Assembly (NCBI RefSeq): GCF_900607235.1
Contig: NZ_LR027857.1
Location: 124,001 to 188,000, forward strand
Origin: Olivibacter jilunii
GTDB lineage: Bacteria > Bacteroidota > Bacteroidia > Sphingobacteriales > Sphingobacteriaceae
Length of the DNA: 64,000 nt
Reading direction: 5' to 3'
Position 1 is the stretch's first letter; every line of letters starts with the position of its first letter. A program made the position numbers and the translations under genes. A model generated the notes under the pieces. It ran no database searches, was not told the origin of the DNA, and worked only from the letters and a program-made list of their open reading frames with translations. Below, piece after piece: positions 56,605-64,000 of this stretch.

Positions 56605-57053
56605 TTATTGGTTATTTGTTGTTAGTTACTCGTTGTTGGTTATTAGTTGTTAGCACAGGATTTGGTACCAGGACACCTGCCGGCAGGCAGGTACGTATCA
56701 GGATTTCCTATCCTGCGTCCTATGTCTTATATCCTCTTTCAGCCATCAGCAGTCAGCTATCAGCTTTCGGGCGGCCTGGCCGTTCTAATCATGTCGGCTC
56801 ATCATCACATTGGCTAATTATTTCAGCTTTTAGCCATCAGCAGTCAGCTATCAGCTTTCAGTCGTGCTGGCCTTTCTAATCATGTCGGCTATCATCACAT
56901 TGGCTAATTATTTCAGCTCTTAGCCATCAGCAGTCAGCTATCAGCTTTCAGTCGTGCTGGCCTCTCTAATCATGTCGGCTATCATCACATTGGCTCATCA
57001 ACTACTTAACTACTTAACGATTCAACTACTTAACTATTTACCGGCTCAACTAA
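56605..57053. repeat. Composite repeat block R5 with a three-copy 90-base tandem
   Basis: The 494-base gap 56560-57053 has no gene. It holds TTATTTGTTGTTAGTTACTC words, AGGATTTGGTACCAGGACAC with a shortened CCTGCCGGCAGG palindrome (56675-56692), three direct copies of a 90-91-base unit starting at 56741, 56832 and 56922 (AGCCATCAGCAGTCAGCTAT, TCAGTCGTGCTGGCC, TCTAATCATGTCGGCT, ATCACATTGGCTAATTATTT), and AACTACTTAACTACTTAACG runs into the lptB stop codon. Confidence 0.85.
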
Positions 57054-57791
57054 CTATCCCAGTTTCTTCCTTCTCAACTCAAAATGACGCCCCAGATAAT
57101 AGGTTCTCGCCATTTCATTGACCGCTATCTCTTCAGGAGTGCCCGTCAACATGATTTTTCCCTCAGTAAGCAAATAAGCTCGGTCTGTAATGGACAAGGT
57201 TTCCTGTACATTATGATCGGTTATCAGAATCCCAATATTTCGATGTTTAAGCTTATGCACAATGGTCTGGATTTCCTCGACCGCAATAGGATCGACTCCC
57301 GCAAAGGGTTCATCTAACAGAATAAAATGAGGGCTTGCCGCTAGAGCACGAGCAATTTCCGTGCGCCGGCGCTCTCCTCCTGACAGCAAATCGCCTCTGT
57401 TTTTCCTGACTTTATGTAAACTGAACTCATTGATAAGCTCTTCCAGCTTTTCTTTTCTAACCGTCTTATCCTGGTGATGGATTTCCAACACCGCCATAAT
57501 GTTATCCTCAACAGATAGTTTTCTAAAAACCGAAGCCTCTTGCGCCAAATATCCAATTCCTTTTTGAGCTCTGCGATACATGGGATCTTCTGTAATATTA
57601 TCATCTTCCAGATAAACATTACCTTCATTCGGCTTGATCAATCCGACGATCATATAAAAAGACGTTGTTTTACCGGCACCGTTAGGTCCTAATAATCCAA
57701 CAATCTCTCCTTGCTCGACATGAAAAGACACATCGTTTACAACCGTACGCTGTTTATATTTCTTTACCAGATGTTCTGCCTTTAATATCAT
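57054..57791 (-). CDS. lptB: Lipopolysaccharide export ABC transporter ATPase
   Basis: A 245-residue ATPase of the Lpt machine that moves lipopolysaccharide to the outer membrane. Walker A is [20 protein letters not shown] (about 38), the Q-loop region [20 protein letters not shown], the signature [17 protein letters not shown], Walker [17 protein letters not shown] and switch His [14 protein letters not shown]. The [19 protein letters not shown] stretch is typical of LptB. It follows recJ by 41 bases across a hairpin. The membrane partners LptF/LptG are not in this window. TAG stop in repeat DNA. Confidence 0.95.
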   Translation of the reverse strand: MILKAEHLVKKYKQRTVVNDVSFHVEQGEIVGLLGPNGAGKTTSFYMIVGLIKPNEGNVYLEDDNITEDPMYRRAQKGIGYLAQEASVFRKLSVEDNIMAVLEIHHQDKTVRKEKLEELINEFSLHKVRKNRGDLLSGGERRRTEIARALAASPHFILLDEPFAGVDPIAVEEIQTIVHKLKHRNIGILITDHNVQETLSITDRAYLLTEGKIMLTGTPEEIAVNEMARTYYLGRHFELRRKKLG

Positions 57792-57794
57792 ACT

Positions 57795-57833
57795 AGCTTT
57801 AAGCTTTTAGTCATCAGCTGCAAGCTTAAAGCT
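57795..57833 (-). terminator. Hairpin between recJ and lptB
   Basis: AGCTTTAAGCTT (57795-57806) and AAGCTTAAAGCT (57822-57833) form a perfect 12-base stem with a 15-base loop that takes in the first base of the recJ stop codon on its outer side. There is no T-run after it, and lptB starts four bases beyond, so it is an RNA processing or attenuation candidate more than a terminator. The AAGCTTAAAG word also occurs in blocks R1-R3. Confidence 0.4.
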
Positions 57834-59533
57834 TACATCAACCTAATTCCCTTTAAATTTAATTGAATATTTTTTTTATCTCGCCATACGTTCTCTTCAA
57901 TAGAGAAACATGCGGTAAAAGGTATTCCTTTATTAATATGTGTTATATATTCCCCTAAGCCAAATCCAATACAATCAAAGGCCGGAGCTCCTTCCTGTGT
58001 AATATACATCTTTAGGTGGTTCGCTCCTACCAACTGCGCCTCGCCTACAGAATACACATTTTTGGCAATAAAAACAGGTGCGTTGTTCTCGGGTCCGAAC
58101 GGTGCAAATTGTTTTAAAACACGAAAGAATTTTGGTGTAATATCCGCTAGATGGATTTTTGCATCAATTGAAATTTCAGGTTCCAACAATTCGGGAGCGA
58201 TACTTTGTGCCACTACCGCTTCAAATTTCGATTGCAATGCAGGCACATTTTCTGCTTTCATTGTTAGCCCCGCAGCATATTTATGTCCCCCAAACTGCTC
58301 TAATAGGTCACTACATTCAGATAGCGCCTCATATAAATCGAAGCCCGCCACAGATCGAGCAGATCCAGCTACATGACCGTTTGATTTCGTAAGTACAATT
58401 GTCGGACGGTAATACTTTTCTGTTAAACGTGAAGCAACGATACCAATAACGCCTTTATGCCAATCTTCCTGGTAGACGACGGTTGTTTTACGTTTAATAA
58501 GCGTTTCACTTTTTTGAATAATTTCGAGCGCTTCTGCTGTAATCCGCGCATCAAAATCCTTCCGTTGCATATTCTGTACGTCAATTAGCCCGCAACAGTT
58601 TTTTGCTTCTTCTAAACTTTTTGAAATCAATAGTTTTACCGCATCTTTTGCATGGTCGATTCTACCTGCGGCGTTGATCCGTGGGCCAATTTGAAAAATA
58701 ACATCTGTTAAATTCATTTCACCGGCCTTCGTGGAAAGGTCAACCAAAGCCCTTAGTCCAAAGCTTGGATTATTGTTCAATTTCTTTAATCCGTAATATG
58801 CCAACACCCGATTCTCTCCAGTTATCGGTACGATATCCGAAGCTATACTCACCGCAACAAGGTCGAGATATTGAAAAACTTCTGCTTCCTCTAACTGATT
58901 TGTCTTTGCAAAAGCATGAATAATTTTGAAAGCGATACCGCAACCTGATAGCTCCTTATATGGATAGTTACAATCTTTTCGCTTTGGATCCAAAACCGCT
59001 GTTGCCTTGGGCAATTCGTTCCCCGGCGTATGGTGATCACCAATGATAAAATCGATGCCCTTTTGTGCTGCATACTCAATTTTGTCGACTGATTTAATAC
59101 CACAGTCCAATGCAATAATTAGCGAATAGTTGTTCTCTGCTGCATAATCGATACCTTGGAAGGAAATACCGTAACCTTCTTTATACCGATCAGGGATATA
59201 ATATCCTATATGGTTATAAAACCGCTTCAAAAAGCTGTAAAGTACTGAAACTGCAGTTGTTCCGTCCACATCATAATCACCGTAGACCAAGATATTTTCC
59301 TTCATGCCGATAGCCTGTTCAATACGGCGAATAGCAAGGTCCATATCTTTCATCAAAAAGGGGCTATGGAGATCGTCGAGTGAAGGCCTAAAGAATTTCC
59401 GTGCCTGCTCAAAGTCGAATACGCCTCGCTGTACCAACAATCTTGCTAAGACCTTATGTATATTAAGAGCCTTTGATAAGGAAGTAACGACATCTGTATC
59501 AACTGTATTTCTTTCAACCCACCTTTTTTGCAT
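57833..59533 (-). CDS. recJ: Single-stranded-DNA-specific exonuclease RecJ
   Basis: A 566-residue 5'-3' exonuclease for recombination and mismatch repair. DHH phosphoesterase motifs are VYGDYDVDGTTAVSVLYSFL (about 82), LIIALDCGIKSVDKIEYA, FIIGDHHTPGNELPKATAVL (DHH) and YKELSGCGIAFKIIHAF; the DHHA1 domain carries GGHKYAAGLTMKAENV, and the C-terminal OB part follows. Length is normal. It is followed by lptB in the same direction, a pairing that seems incidental to function. Confidence 0.96.
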   Translation of the reverse strand: MQKRWVERNTVDTDVVTSLSKALNIHKVLARLLVQRGVFDFEQARKFFRPSLDDLHSPFLMKDMDLAIRRIEQAIGMKENILVYGDYDVDGTTAVSVLYSFLKRFYNHIGYYIPDRYKEGYGISFQGIDYAAENNYSLIIALDCGIKSVDKIEYAAQKGIDFIIGDHHTPGNELPKATAVLDPKRKDCNYPYKELSGCGIAFKIIHAFAKTNQLEEAEVFQYLDLVAVSIASDIVPITGENRVLAYYGLKKLNNNPSFGLRALVDLSTKAGEMNLTDVIFQIGPRINAAGRIDHAKDAVKLLISKSLEEAKNCCGLIDVQNMQRKDFDARITAEALEIIQKSETLIKRKTTVVYQEDWHKGVIGIVASRLTEKYYRPTIVLTKSNGHVAGSARSVAGFDLYEALSECSDLLEQFGGHKYAAGLTMKAENVPALQSKFEAVVAQSIAPELLEPEISIDAKIHLADITPKFFRVLKQFAPFGPENNAPVFIAKNVYSVGEAQLVGANHLKMYITQEGAPAFDCIGFGLGEYITHINKGIPFTACFSIEENVWRDKKNIQLNLKGIRLM

Positions 59534-59812
59534 ATACTTTTACCTATTAAACTGTATCTCTCAAAGGCTAATAAGAGAGTGACGGATACTTTGTACACGA
59601 TGTAGGCTGCATGCATCTGCATTCCTGTATGACAGAGGCCCGAACACGCAACGAACACTTGTGAAAAAAAAGCATTTTGTCTAAGTTTGCGCTAATCAAT
59701 GGGTAAATATACGCTTTTTTAGTTGTAAGTTTTAGGTTATACATTATACGTGGTCCAATCATTCACGGCAGTTTACTTATCACTTATAACTCATTACTTA
59801 TAACTTATTCGC

Positions 59813-60589
59813 ATGCAAGCATTCTCACTTTATGAAGGTTCCTATTCTGTTGATAGCAGCAAAAAATTTATCCCTTTCGATCCCTTAAAAGATGATCCGA
59901 AAGATCGAAAAGGCTCTTTGTTTATTCATATTCACCCCTTCCTCATCCAAACCGCTAAGGATCTGATTTTACTGGACACTGGATTAGGATATAAGGATGA
60001 TCTTGGCAATCTGGCACTACATAATAATATCAAGAAGGCAGGATTTGATCCTCGTGACGTAAGTTTTGTTTTGATGTCGCACCTACATCAAGACCATGCC
60101 GGTGGTATGGTTTTCGAGCACCAAGGCAAGTTACAACTGGCTTTTCCCGAAGCGGAGTATATTGTTTCACGTGGAGAGTGGGAAACTGGTTATAGCGGAA
60201 AGTCGGGTTCTTACAAAACCGCAATTTTTGATGTGCTGCAACGTAGCGGAAATCTAGAGTTAGTGGAAGGAAATGGGCGTATTAACGACACCATTACTTA
60301 CGAGCACAGTGGTGGCCATACAGAGTTCCATCAAGTATTTCATATCAGCGAGAACAATTCACATTATTTTTTTGGAGGAGACGAGCTTCCCGAACCGGAG
60401 CAGCTTCTCCGAAAGTTTGTTGCTAAATATGATTTTGACGGTAAGAAAGCTATGCAACTTCGGGAAGAATACGGAAACAAAGCAGCAGAAGAAGGATGGA
60501 TCTGTATGTTTTACCACTCGACGGGAGCCCCCTTTGGCAAGGTTTCCAAGGTAGCTGATAGCTTTCGAGTAGAGCCGTTGGATAGTTAA
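59813..60589 (+). CDS. Metallo-beta-lactamase-fold hydrolase
   Basis: A 258-residue hydrolase. The zinc motif is VLMSHLHQDHAGGMVFEHQG (HxHxDH), with further ligands in EHSGGHTEFHQVF, FGGDELPEPEQLL (bridging Asp) and FYHSTGAPFGKVSK. The early ILLDTGLGYKD is also typical. There is no signal peptide, so it acts in the cytoplasm; relatives include lactonases and glyoxalase-II-like enzymes, and the substrate is unknown. The TAA stop is followed immediately by repeat words (AAATAGGAAAATAGTTGAG). Confidence 0.9.
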   Translation: MQAFSLYEGSYSVDSSKKFIPFDPLKDDPKDRKGSLFIHIHPFLIQTAKDLILLDTGLGYKDDLGNLALHNNIKKAGFDPRDVSFVLMSHLHQDHAGGMVFEHQGKLQLAFPEAEYIVSRGEWETGYSGKSGSYKTAIFDVLQRSGNLELVEGNGRINDTITYEHSGGHTEFHQVFHISENNSHYFFGGDELPEPEQLLRKFVAKYDFDGKKAMQLREEYGNKAAEEGWICMFYHSTGAPFGKVSKVADSFRVEPLDS

Positions 60590-60679
60590 ATAGGAAAATA
60601 GTTGAGTAGAAGAAGTCGTTAGGTTGCAGAATTTGGAACTACTTAACCACTTACTATTCTACTACTGAACTATATGAAG
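60590..60679. repeat. Repeat-word gap between convergent genes
   Basis: The 90 bases between the hydrolase and regulator stop codons consist of AAATAGTTGAGTAGAAGAAG on one side and AACTACTTAACCACTTACTA, TTCTACTACTGAACTATAT on the other, the same words in opposite orientation, so the transcript ends can pair. Confidence 0.65.
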
Positions 60680-61315
60680 CTAGATCAGCTGATATTGCGT
60701 GGCTACGCGGATGAGGGCTGCCGCATTTGAAACTTCAAATTTCTGCATCAGATTTCTTCGATGGGTCTCTACCGTATGCGGGCTAATAAACAGTGTTTCG
60801 CCAATTTCCACCGTTGTTTTTCCCTCCGCAATACACCGAAGCACCTCCTGTTCGCGCCTGGTAAGTTTCGGTAAATTCATGGGATCATGCAAAGCTGCTT
60901 CGAACAAAGATTGCTGCACTTCCGGGCTGAAATAGAGCTTTTTGTTTACAACAGATTGGATCGCATTGATAATTTCTTCCGCGCTTGCATTTTTTAACAC
61001 ATAACCATTAGCTCCATTCTGCAGCATCTTGGTAATCATGCTTCGCTCATTATAATTGCTTATGCCGATAATATGAATATGCGGATGGAGCTGCTTAATC
61101 TGTTTACACAGATCAATACCACTGATATCCGGCAAATTAATATCGAGTAAAATTACATCGATATTGTTTTCTGCTAAAAACCGTAAAGCACTTTCGCCAT
61201 CATGACAGCAAGCTTTGACCGTTACCGATTCGTTATCAGACAATAAGGCCTTCATACCTTCAAGCACCACAGGATGATCGTCAACGATAAGTAGGGATAT
61301 ATGCTTTATTGACAT
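60680..61315 (-). CDS. LuxR/NarL-family two-component response regulator
   Basis: A 211-residue transcription regulator. The receiver domain (1-120) has LLIVDDHPVVLEGMKAL, phosphoacceptor Asp in DVILLDINLPDISGIDLC and the Lys of GYVLKNASAEEI. The LuxR helix-turn-helix (about 145-205) reads LTRREQEVLRCIAEGKTTVE, SPHTVETHRRNLMQKFEVS. It overlaps the kinase gene by 35 bases (61281-61315), so the two are made together. Targets are unknown. Confidence 0.95.
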   Translation of the reverse strand: MSIKHISLLIVDDHPVVLEGMKALLSDNESVTVKACCHDGESALRFLAENNIDVILLDINLPDISGIDLCKQIKQLHPHIHIIGISNYNERSMITKMLQNGANGYVLKNASAEEIINAIQSVVNKKLYFSPEVQQSLFEAALHDPMNLPKLTRREQEVLRCIAEGKTTVEIGETLFISPHTVETHRRNLMQKFEVSNAAALIRVATQYQLI

Positions 61316-63308
61316 TGAATTCTATATTAATTGTTGTTCCCACATTTTTTTCAGACTGAATATCCAACTGGCCATTCAAATAAGCTACCCTGTTCTTCAC
61401 GTTATGCAACCCCACTCCTTTTCCTTGTTGGTCGTCGGTATCAAAGCCACAGCCATCATCTTCTACGGTAATAAAAACCTTTCCGTCGTTTTGAATACAC
61501 TGCACCAGAATGGTGTTTGCTCCAGCGTGTCGCACGGCATTATTGATCAATTCCTGCAAAATACGATAAACCATAATTTGCCGATCTTTATCATCCTCTA
61601 AACTAAAACCATAGGTCTGTAAAGATATGTTTATCCCGGATCGCTCAAGATCTTCACAAAAATCGCGAAGTGCGGTTACTAAGCCAAAACGCAATAAAGT
61701 TTCCGGCATCATATTCCTAGCGATTCTTCTCAACTCGTTTACAGCTACATCGAGTTTATTAAGAATAATCCGGTGTTGCTCTTGTGCTTGCGGCTCGGGA
61801 CTTACACAGGGATTTTTAGATAAAAGCAATTTTACATTTGACAGCAATCCGCCTAAACCATCGTGTAAATCACTTGCCAGACGCTTTCTTTCTTGCTCCT
61901 GTCCTTGCAACATAGCATTAAAAAATCGTATTTGTTGCTCTTTCTGCATACGCTGAAGCTGTTCTTCATGCAAATCGCACTGCTGCTTTGCTAACCGTTG
62001 TTTGTTTCGATAGAGTAAGTATCCAAGCCCAAGCAATATCAATAGGCACCCCAACACAATACAGATAAAGACCAGCATCGTTTTATTGTATTTCAAGGCC
62101 GCTGAATTAAGCTCATTTTCGGCCTTTAGTGATACGATCTCCTTTTCTTTTTTTGCATCTTCATATTTCTTTTCTATTAGGTTTATCTTTACGTTAGTCT
62201 GCTTTTCGTTCACTGTGTCGGCCAGCGCAAGATACTCTTTCAAAAGCGCAAAAGCTTTAGCTTTATTGCCGACTGCCTCTTCTACATTTACAAGGTTCCT
62301 CAAGCTAATCAGTTTATTTCGGGATAAAGGGAAGGCTTTGTTTTCGTTGTAGACGCGATAAGCCATTTCCTTTGCCTTATCGTACTGCTGATTCTCGAAA
62401 TATAAATAATACTTACGGTTAAGGAGCTCGATGCGATTGTATGCTTCCTGGCGCTGGTTAGCGAAAGTGATTCCTTCGTTAAAGTTTTTCAGCGCGCGAT
62501 CGAAATTCTTTTCAACATATTGTTGGTACATTCCTGCGAGGACATAGTAGTTCGTCCAGGGATAGGCTTGCGGATAATCCTTTAATTGCTTATAAGCAAA
62601 ATTGAGATGTGCTTGCATTCGCTCCCGATTGGCGGGTGAAAAGTCTTCTTGATAAAGCAAGGCCTTCACGATACCTAAATGACTGTTAACAGCATCCGCA
62701 TATTCATGATGATCAGCGAAAATAAGCGCTGCACGTTGAAAATAGGAATATGCCTTGTCATATTGCTTAATGTCGGCAAAAACATTACCGATATCGTAAT
62801 AATTGTTTGCCAAGAGCAATGAATCACCTATTCTTTCGAGAATCGGACAGGCTTTTTCGATCAGCAATCTCAAAAAAGTCTCTGTATCGTCTTCGCGTTG
62901 ACTTATAGCACCTATATTATGCCATACCCGTGCAAGATAACGCTGTGCGTTGTGGGATGTATCTGTTTCCAGTAAAGCTTTGGCTTTTTCAAATGCTCGT
63001 CGCGCTTCAGACAGATTATAATGCTCCATGTAAACCCCTGCTACATAATAATGTGCAATGGCAAGCGTTAAAGGTTCTTTCAATCGAACACTTCTCTTGA
63101 AGGCATCTTGCGCAAAATCCATCGATTTTGCTGAATCGATGTAAAGCCAGTGATCGGATAAATCCTGAAGTGCACTTATCTTCTTTCGCTCGCTCGCATC
63201 ACTTTTTAGTACATTCTTCAAACTATCTTCATTAAACGCTAACCTTTGTTGCGCAAATAGCGAATAGCAGGGGAAGAACGATAAATAAAAAACTAAAAAG
63301 TAATGCAT
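61281..63308 (-). CDS. TPR-containing sensor histidine kinase (HisKA_3 type)
   Basis: A 675-residue sensor. I start at ATG 63308 (MHYFLVFYLSFFPCYSLFAQ) because it gives a clean signal peptide and lies 15 bases behind a likely transcription start. The periplasmic part (about 25-400) is TPR repeats (AIAHYYVAGVYMEHYNLSEA, ANNYYDIGNVFADIKQYDKA), then a membrane segment (LVFICIVLGCLLILLGLGYL), a coiled coil, the phosphoacceptor ERKRLASDLHDGLGGLLSNV, and the ATPase domain with ILQELINNAVRHAGANTI and VTVEDDGCGFD. It should phosphorylate the overlapping regulator in response to a periplasmic or TPR-bound signal. Confidence 0.93.
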   Translation of the reverse strand: MHYFLVFYLSFFPCYSLFAQQRLAFNEDSLKNVLKSDASERKKISALQDLSDHWLYIDSAKSMDFAQDAFKRSVRLKEPLTLAIAHYYVAGVYMEHYNLSEARRAFEKAKALLETDTSHNAQRYLARVWHNIGAISQREDDTETFLRLLIEKACPILERIGDSLLLANNYYDIGNVFADIKQYDKAYSYFQRAALIFADHHEYADAVNSHLGIVKALLYQEDFSPANRERMQAHLNFAYKQLKDYPQAYPWTNYYVLAGMYQQYVEKNFDRALKNFNEGITFANQRQEAYNRIELLNRKYYLYFENQQYDKAKEMAYRVYNENKAFPLSRNKLISLRNLVNVEEAVGNKAKAFALLKEYLALADTVNEKQTNVKINLIEKKYEDAKKEKEIVSLKAENELNSAALKYNKTMLVFICIVLGCLLILLGLGYLLYRNKQRLAKQQCDLHEEQLQRMQKEQQIRFFNAMLQGQEQERKRLASDLHDGLGGLLSNVKLLLSKNPCVSPEPQAQEQHRIILNKLDVAVNELRRIARNMMPETLLRFGLVTALRDFCEDLERSGINISLQTYGFSLEDDKDRQIMVYRILQELINNAVRHAGANTILVQCIQNDGKVFITVEDDGCGFDTDDQQGKGVGLHNVKNRVAYLNGQLDIQSEKNVGTTINIEFNVNKAYIPTYR

Positions 63309-63329
63309 AAGCAATGGGCGACTAACAAA

Positions 63330-63337
63330 CAAATTTA
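63330..63337 (-). promoter_or_regulatory. Candidate -7 box (TAAATTTG) for the kinase operon
   Basis: On the minus strand TAAATTTG matches TAnnTTTG and would put transcription start about 15 bases before the chosen kinase ATG (63308). No -33 TTTG partner is clear. Confidence 0.4.
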
Positions 63338-63481
63338 TCGATTCTCTCAAGCATAATTGTAAAGAAAACAAGAATATACCTGAAAACCATTAGAATAAAA
63401 TCCCGAATGTATAGGATAGCATAAAAGAAAATAAAGCTTCAATTTTGAGCCAATGGTTTTTCAAAAAATAATTCTAACTTA

Positions 63482-63958
63482 ATGATGAAACAATTTCTTT
63501 TCCTTTCAATCTTTTTAATGTTACTCGGGGCTCTGACCATAAAAACGGCTTCAGCCCAAAGCGGAGCTCCCTACAACACCGGTTTTGGTTTGTTTTTAGA
63601 TCTAGGAAACGGTGGCACTTATGTCGGTCCTCATGTAAAACATTTCTTCACGGAAAACAATGCCGGACAAGCTATGGTATTATTTGGTAACGATATAACT
63701 ATTCTAGGCGTAGAATACTCTTATAACAAACAAGTTCCTAATGCCGGGGGGCTTATGTGGAACGTAGGTATTGGTCCGCAGGTGTTATTTGGCGATGGCG
63801 ATACCGGATTTGCCTTCCGCCCACAGGCAGGTCTTGAATTTAAGGTTCCACAGGCTCCTTTAAGTGTTGGTTTCGACTGGCGTCCCTATTGGATAGTTTC
63901 GCCCGATTCGGAATTTGAGGCCGGTAGATTTGGGCTTACTTTTAAATACACGCTTTAA
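63482..63958 (+). CDS. Small secreted beta-strand protein, possible outer-membrane barrel
   Basis: A 158-residue protein with a signal peptide (about 1-26, ending IKTASAQ). The remainder is short glycine- and aromatic-rich strands (GFGLFLDLGNGGTYVGPHVK, GVEYSYNKQVPNAGGLMWNV, FAFRPQAGLEFKVPQAPLSV) ending FGLTFKYTL, a pattern of small outer-membrane barrels of about eight strands. The second codon is also ATG (63485). No specific family is recognised. It is divergent from the kinase gene. Confidence 0.75.
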   Translation: MMKQFLFLSIFLMLLGALTIKTASAQSGAPYNTGFGLFLDLGNGGTYVGPHVKHFFTENNAGQAMVLFGNDITILGVEYSYNKQVPNAGGLMWNVGIGPQVLFGDGDTGFAFRPQAGLEFKVPQAPLSVGFDWRPYWIVSPDSEFEAGRFGLTFKYTL

Positions 63959-64000
63959 AGGTGGAAGGTTTAGGGCTTAAGGGGTAAGGTGGAAAGTTTA

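Noticed and set aside
59446-59658. Small frames between recJ and the metallo-hydrolase
   Set aside because: They partly overlap the recJ start in another frame and show no protein-like features; the 279-base gap holds only promoter-type AT-rich sequence and short repeat words.

Overview
The window comes from a Bacteroidetes genome, most likely the family Sphingobacteriaceae (genus not determined; Olivibacter, Sphingobacterium or Pedobacter relatives would fit). The evidence is two SusC/SusD outer-membrane uptake loci each headed by an ECF sigma factor and a FecR-type anti-sigma factor, Bacteroidetes-only families (DUF6266, DUF4350/DUF4129 cluster, SPOR protein, DUF5107), TAnnTTTG-type -7 promoter boxes, and weak or absent Shine-Dalgarno sequences.

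Region 1-26 kb is accessory and transport-rich, and nearly all genes are on the minus strand. Locus 1 (9249 down to 2655) runs sigma factor, FecR, SusC, SusD; downstream of it, after a 309-base gap, lie an ethanolamine-type amino-acid permease and a glutamine-synthetase-family ligase cut by the window edge. Locus 2 (24722 down to 9524) runs sigma factor, FecR, SusC, SusD, arylsulfotransferase-like protein, a large secreted glycoside-hydrolase-like protein and a DUF5107/TPR protein, so it reads as a polysaccharide- or glycoside-utilisation locus. A LacI-family-type operator palindrome sits upstream of both sigma-factor genes (9460-9475 and 24870-24885), which suggests common control by a regulator encoded elsewhere. 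In locus 2 a GC-rich, gene-free block of about 460 bases, bracketed by 12-base near-identical direct repeats and with hairpins near both ends, separates sigma factor from FecR.

Region 25-47 kb is mainly housekeeping: glutamine cyclotransferase, dnaG with yraN, an MscS channel, an M20 peptidase with a SPOR protein and secA, a PQQ-type sugar dehydrogenase, pgi, a TPR membrane protein, prfB with its classic programmed +1 frameshift, dcd, a phosphopantetheinyl transferase, lipB, DUF6266 and L-serine dehydratase.

Region 47-64 kb holds two small membrane proteins, the RDD / SpoIIM / membrane protein / DUF4129 / DUF4350 / MoxR / DUF58 cluster, a GH3-type acyl-amido synthetase, recJ with lptB, a metallo-beta-lactamase-fold hydrolase, a TPR-containing sensor kinase with its LuxR-type regulator, and a small secreted protein.

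The most striking unexplained structure is not a gene. Most intergenic gaps from 26 kb onward are built from the same small vocabulary of repeated words (TTATTGG/TTATTAG runs, AACTACTTAACT runs, a CCTGCC/GGCAGG palindrome, AGCTGATAGCTGAAA, TTAGCCGATGTGATAA and others) joined into composite blocks of 200-450 bases. Two blocks share a perfect 65-base inverted repeat around pgi, and several blocks start exactly at, and supply, the stop codon of the neighbouring gene. Other notable structures are a 5-copy 49-base hairpin array behind dnaG, a perfect 22-base-stem hairpin upstream of DUF6266 and a G-quadruplex motif between moxR and the DUF58 gene. No tRNA, rRNA, CRISPR array, prophage or intact insertion sequence was recognised.
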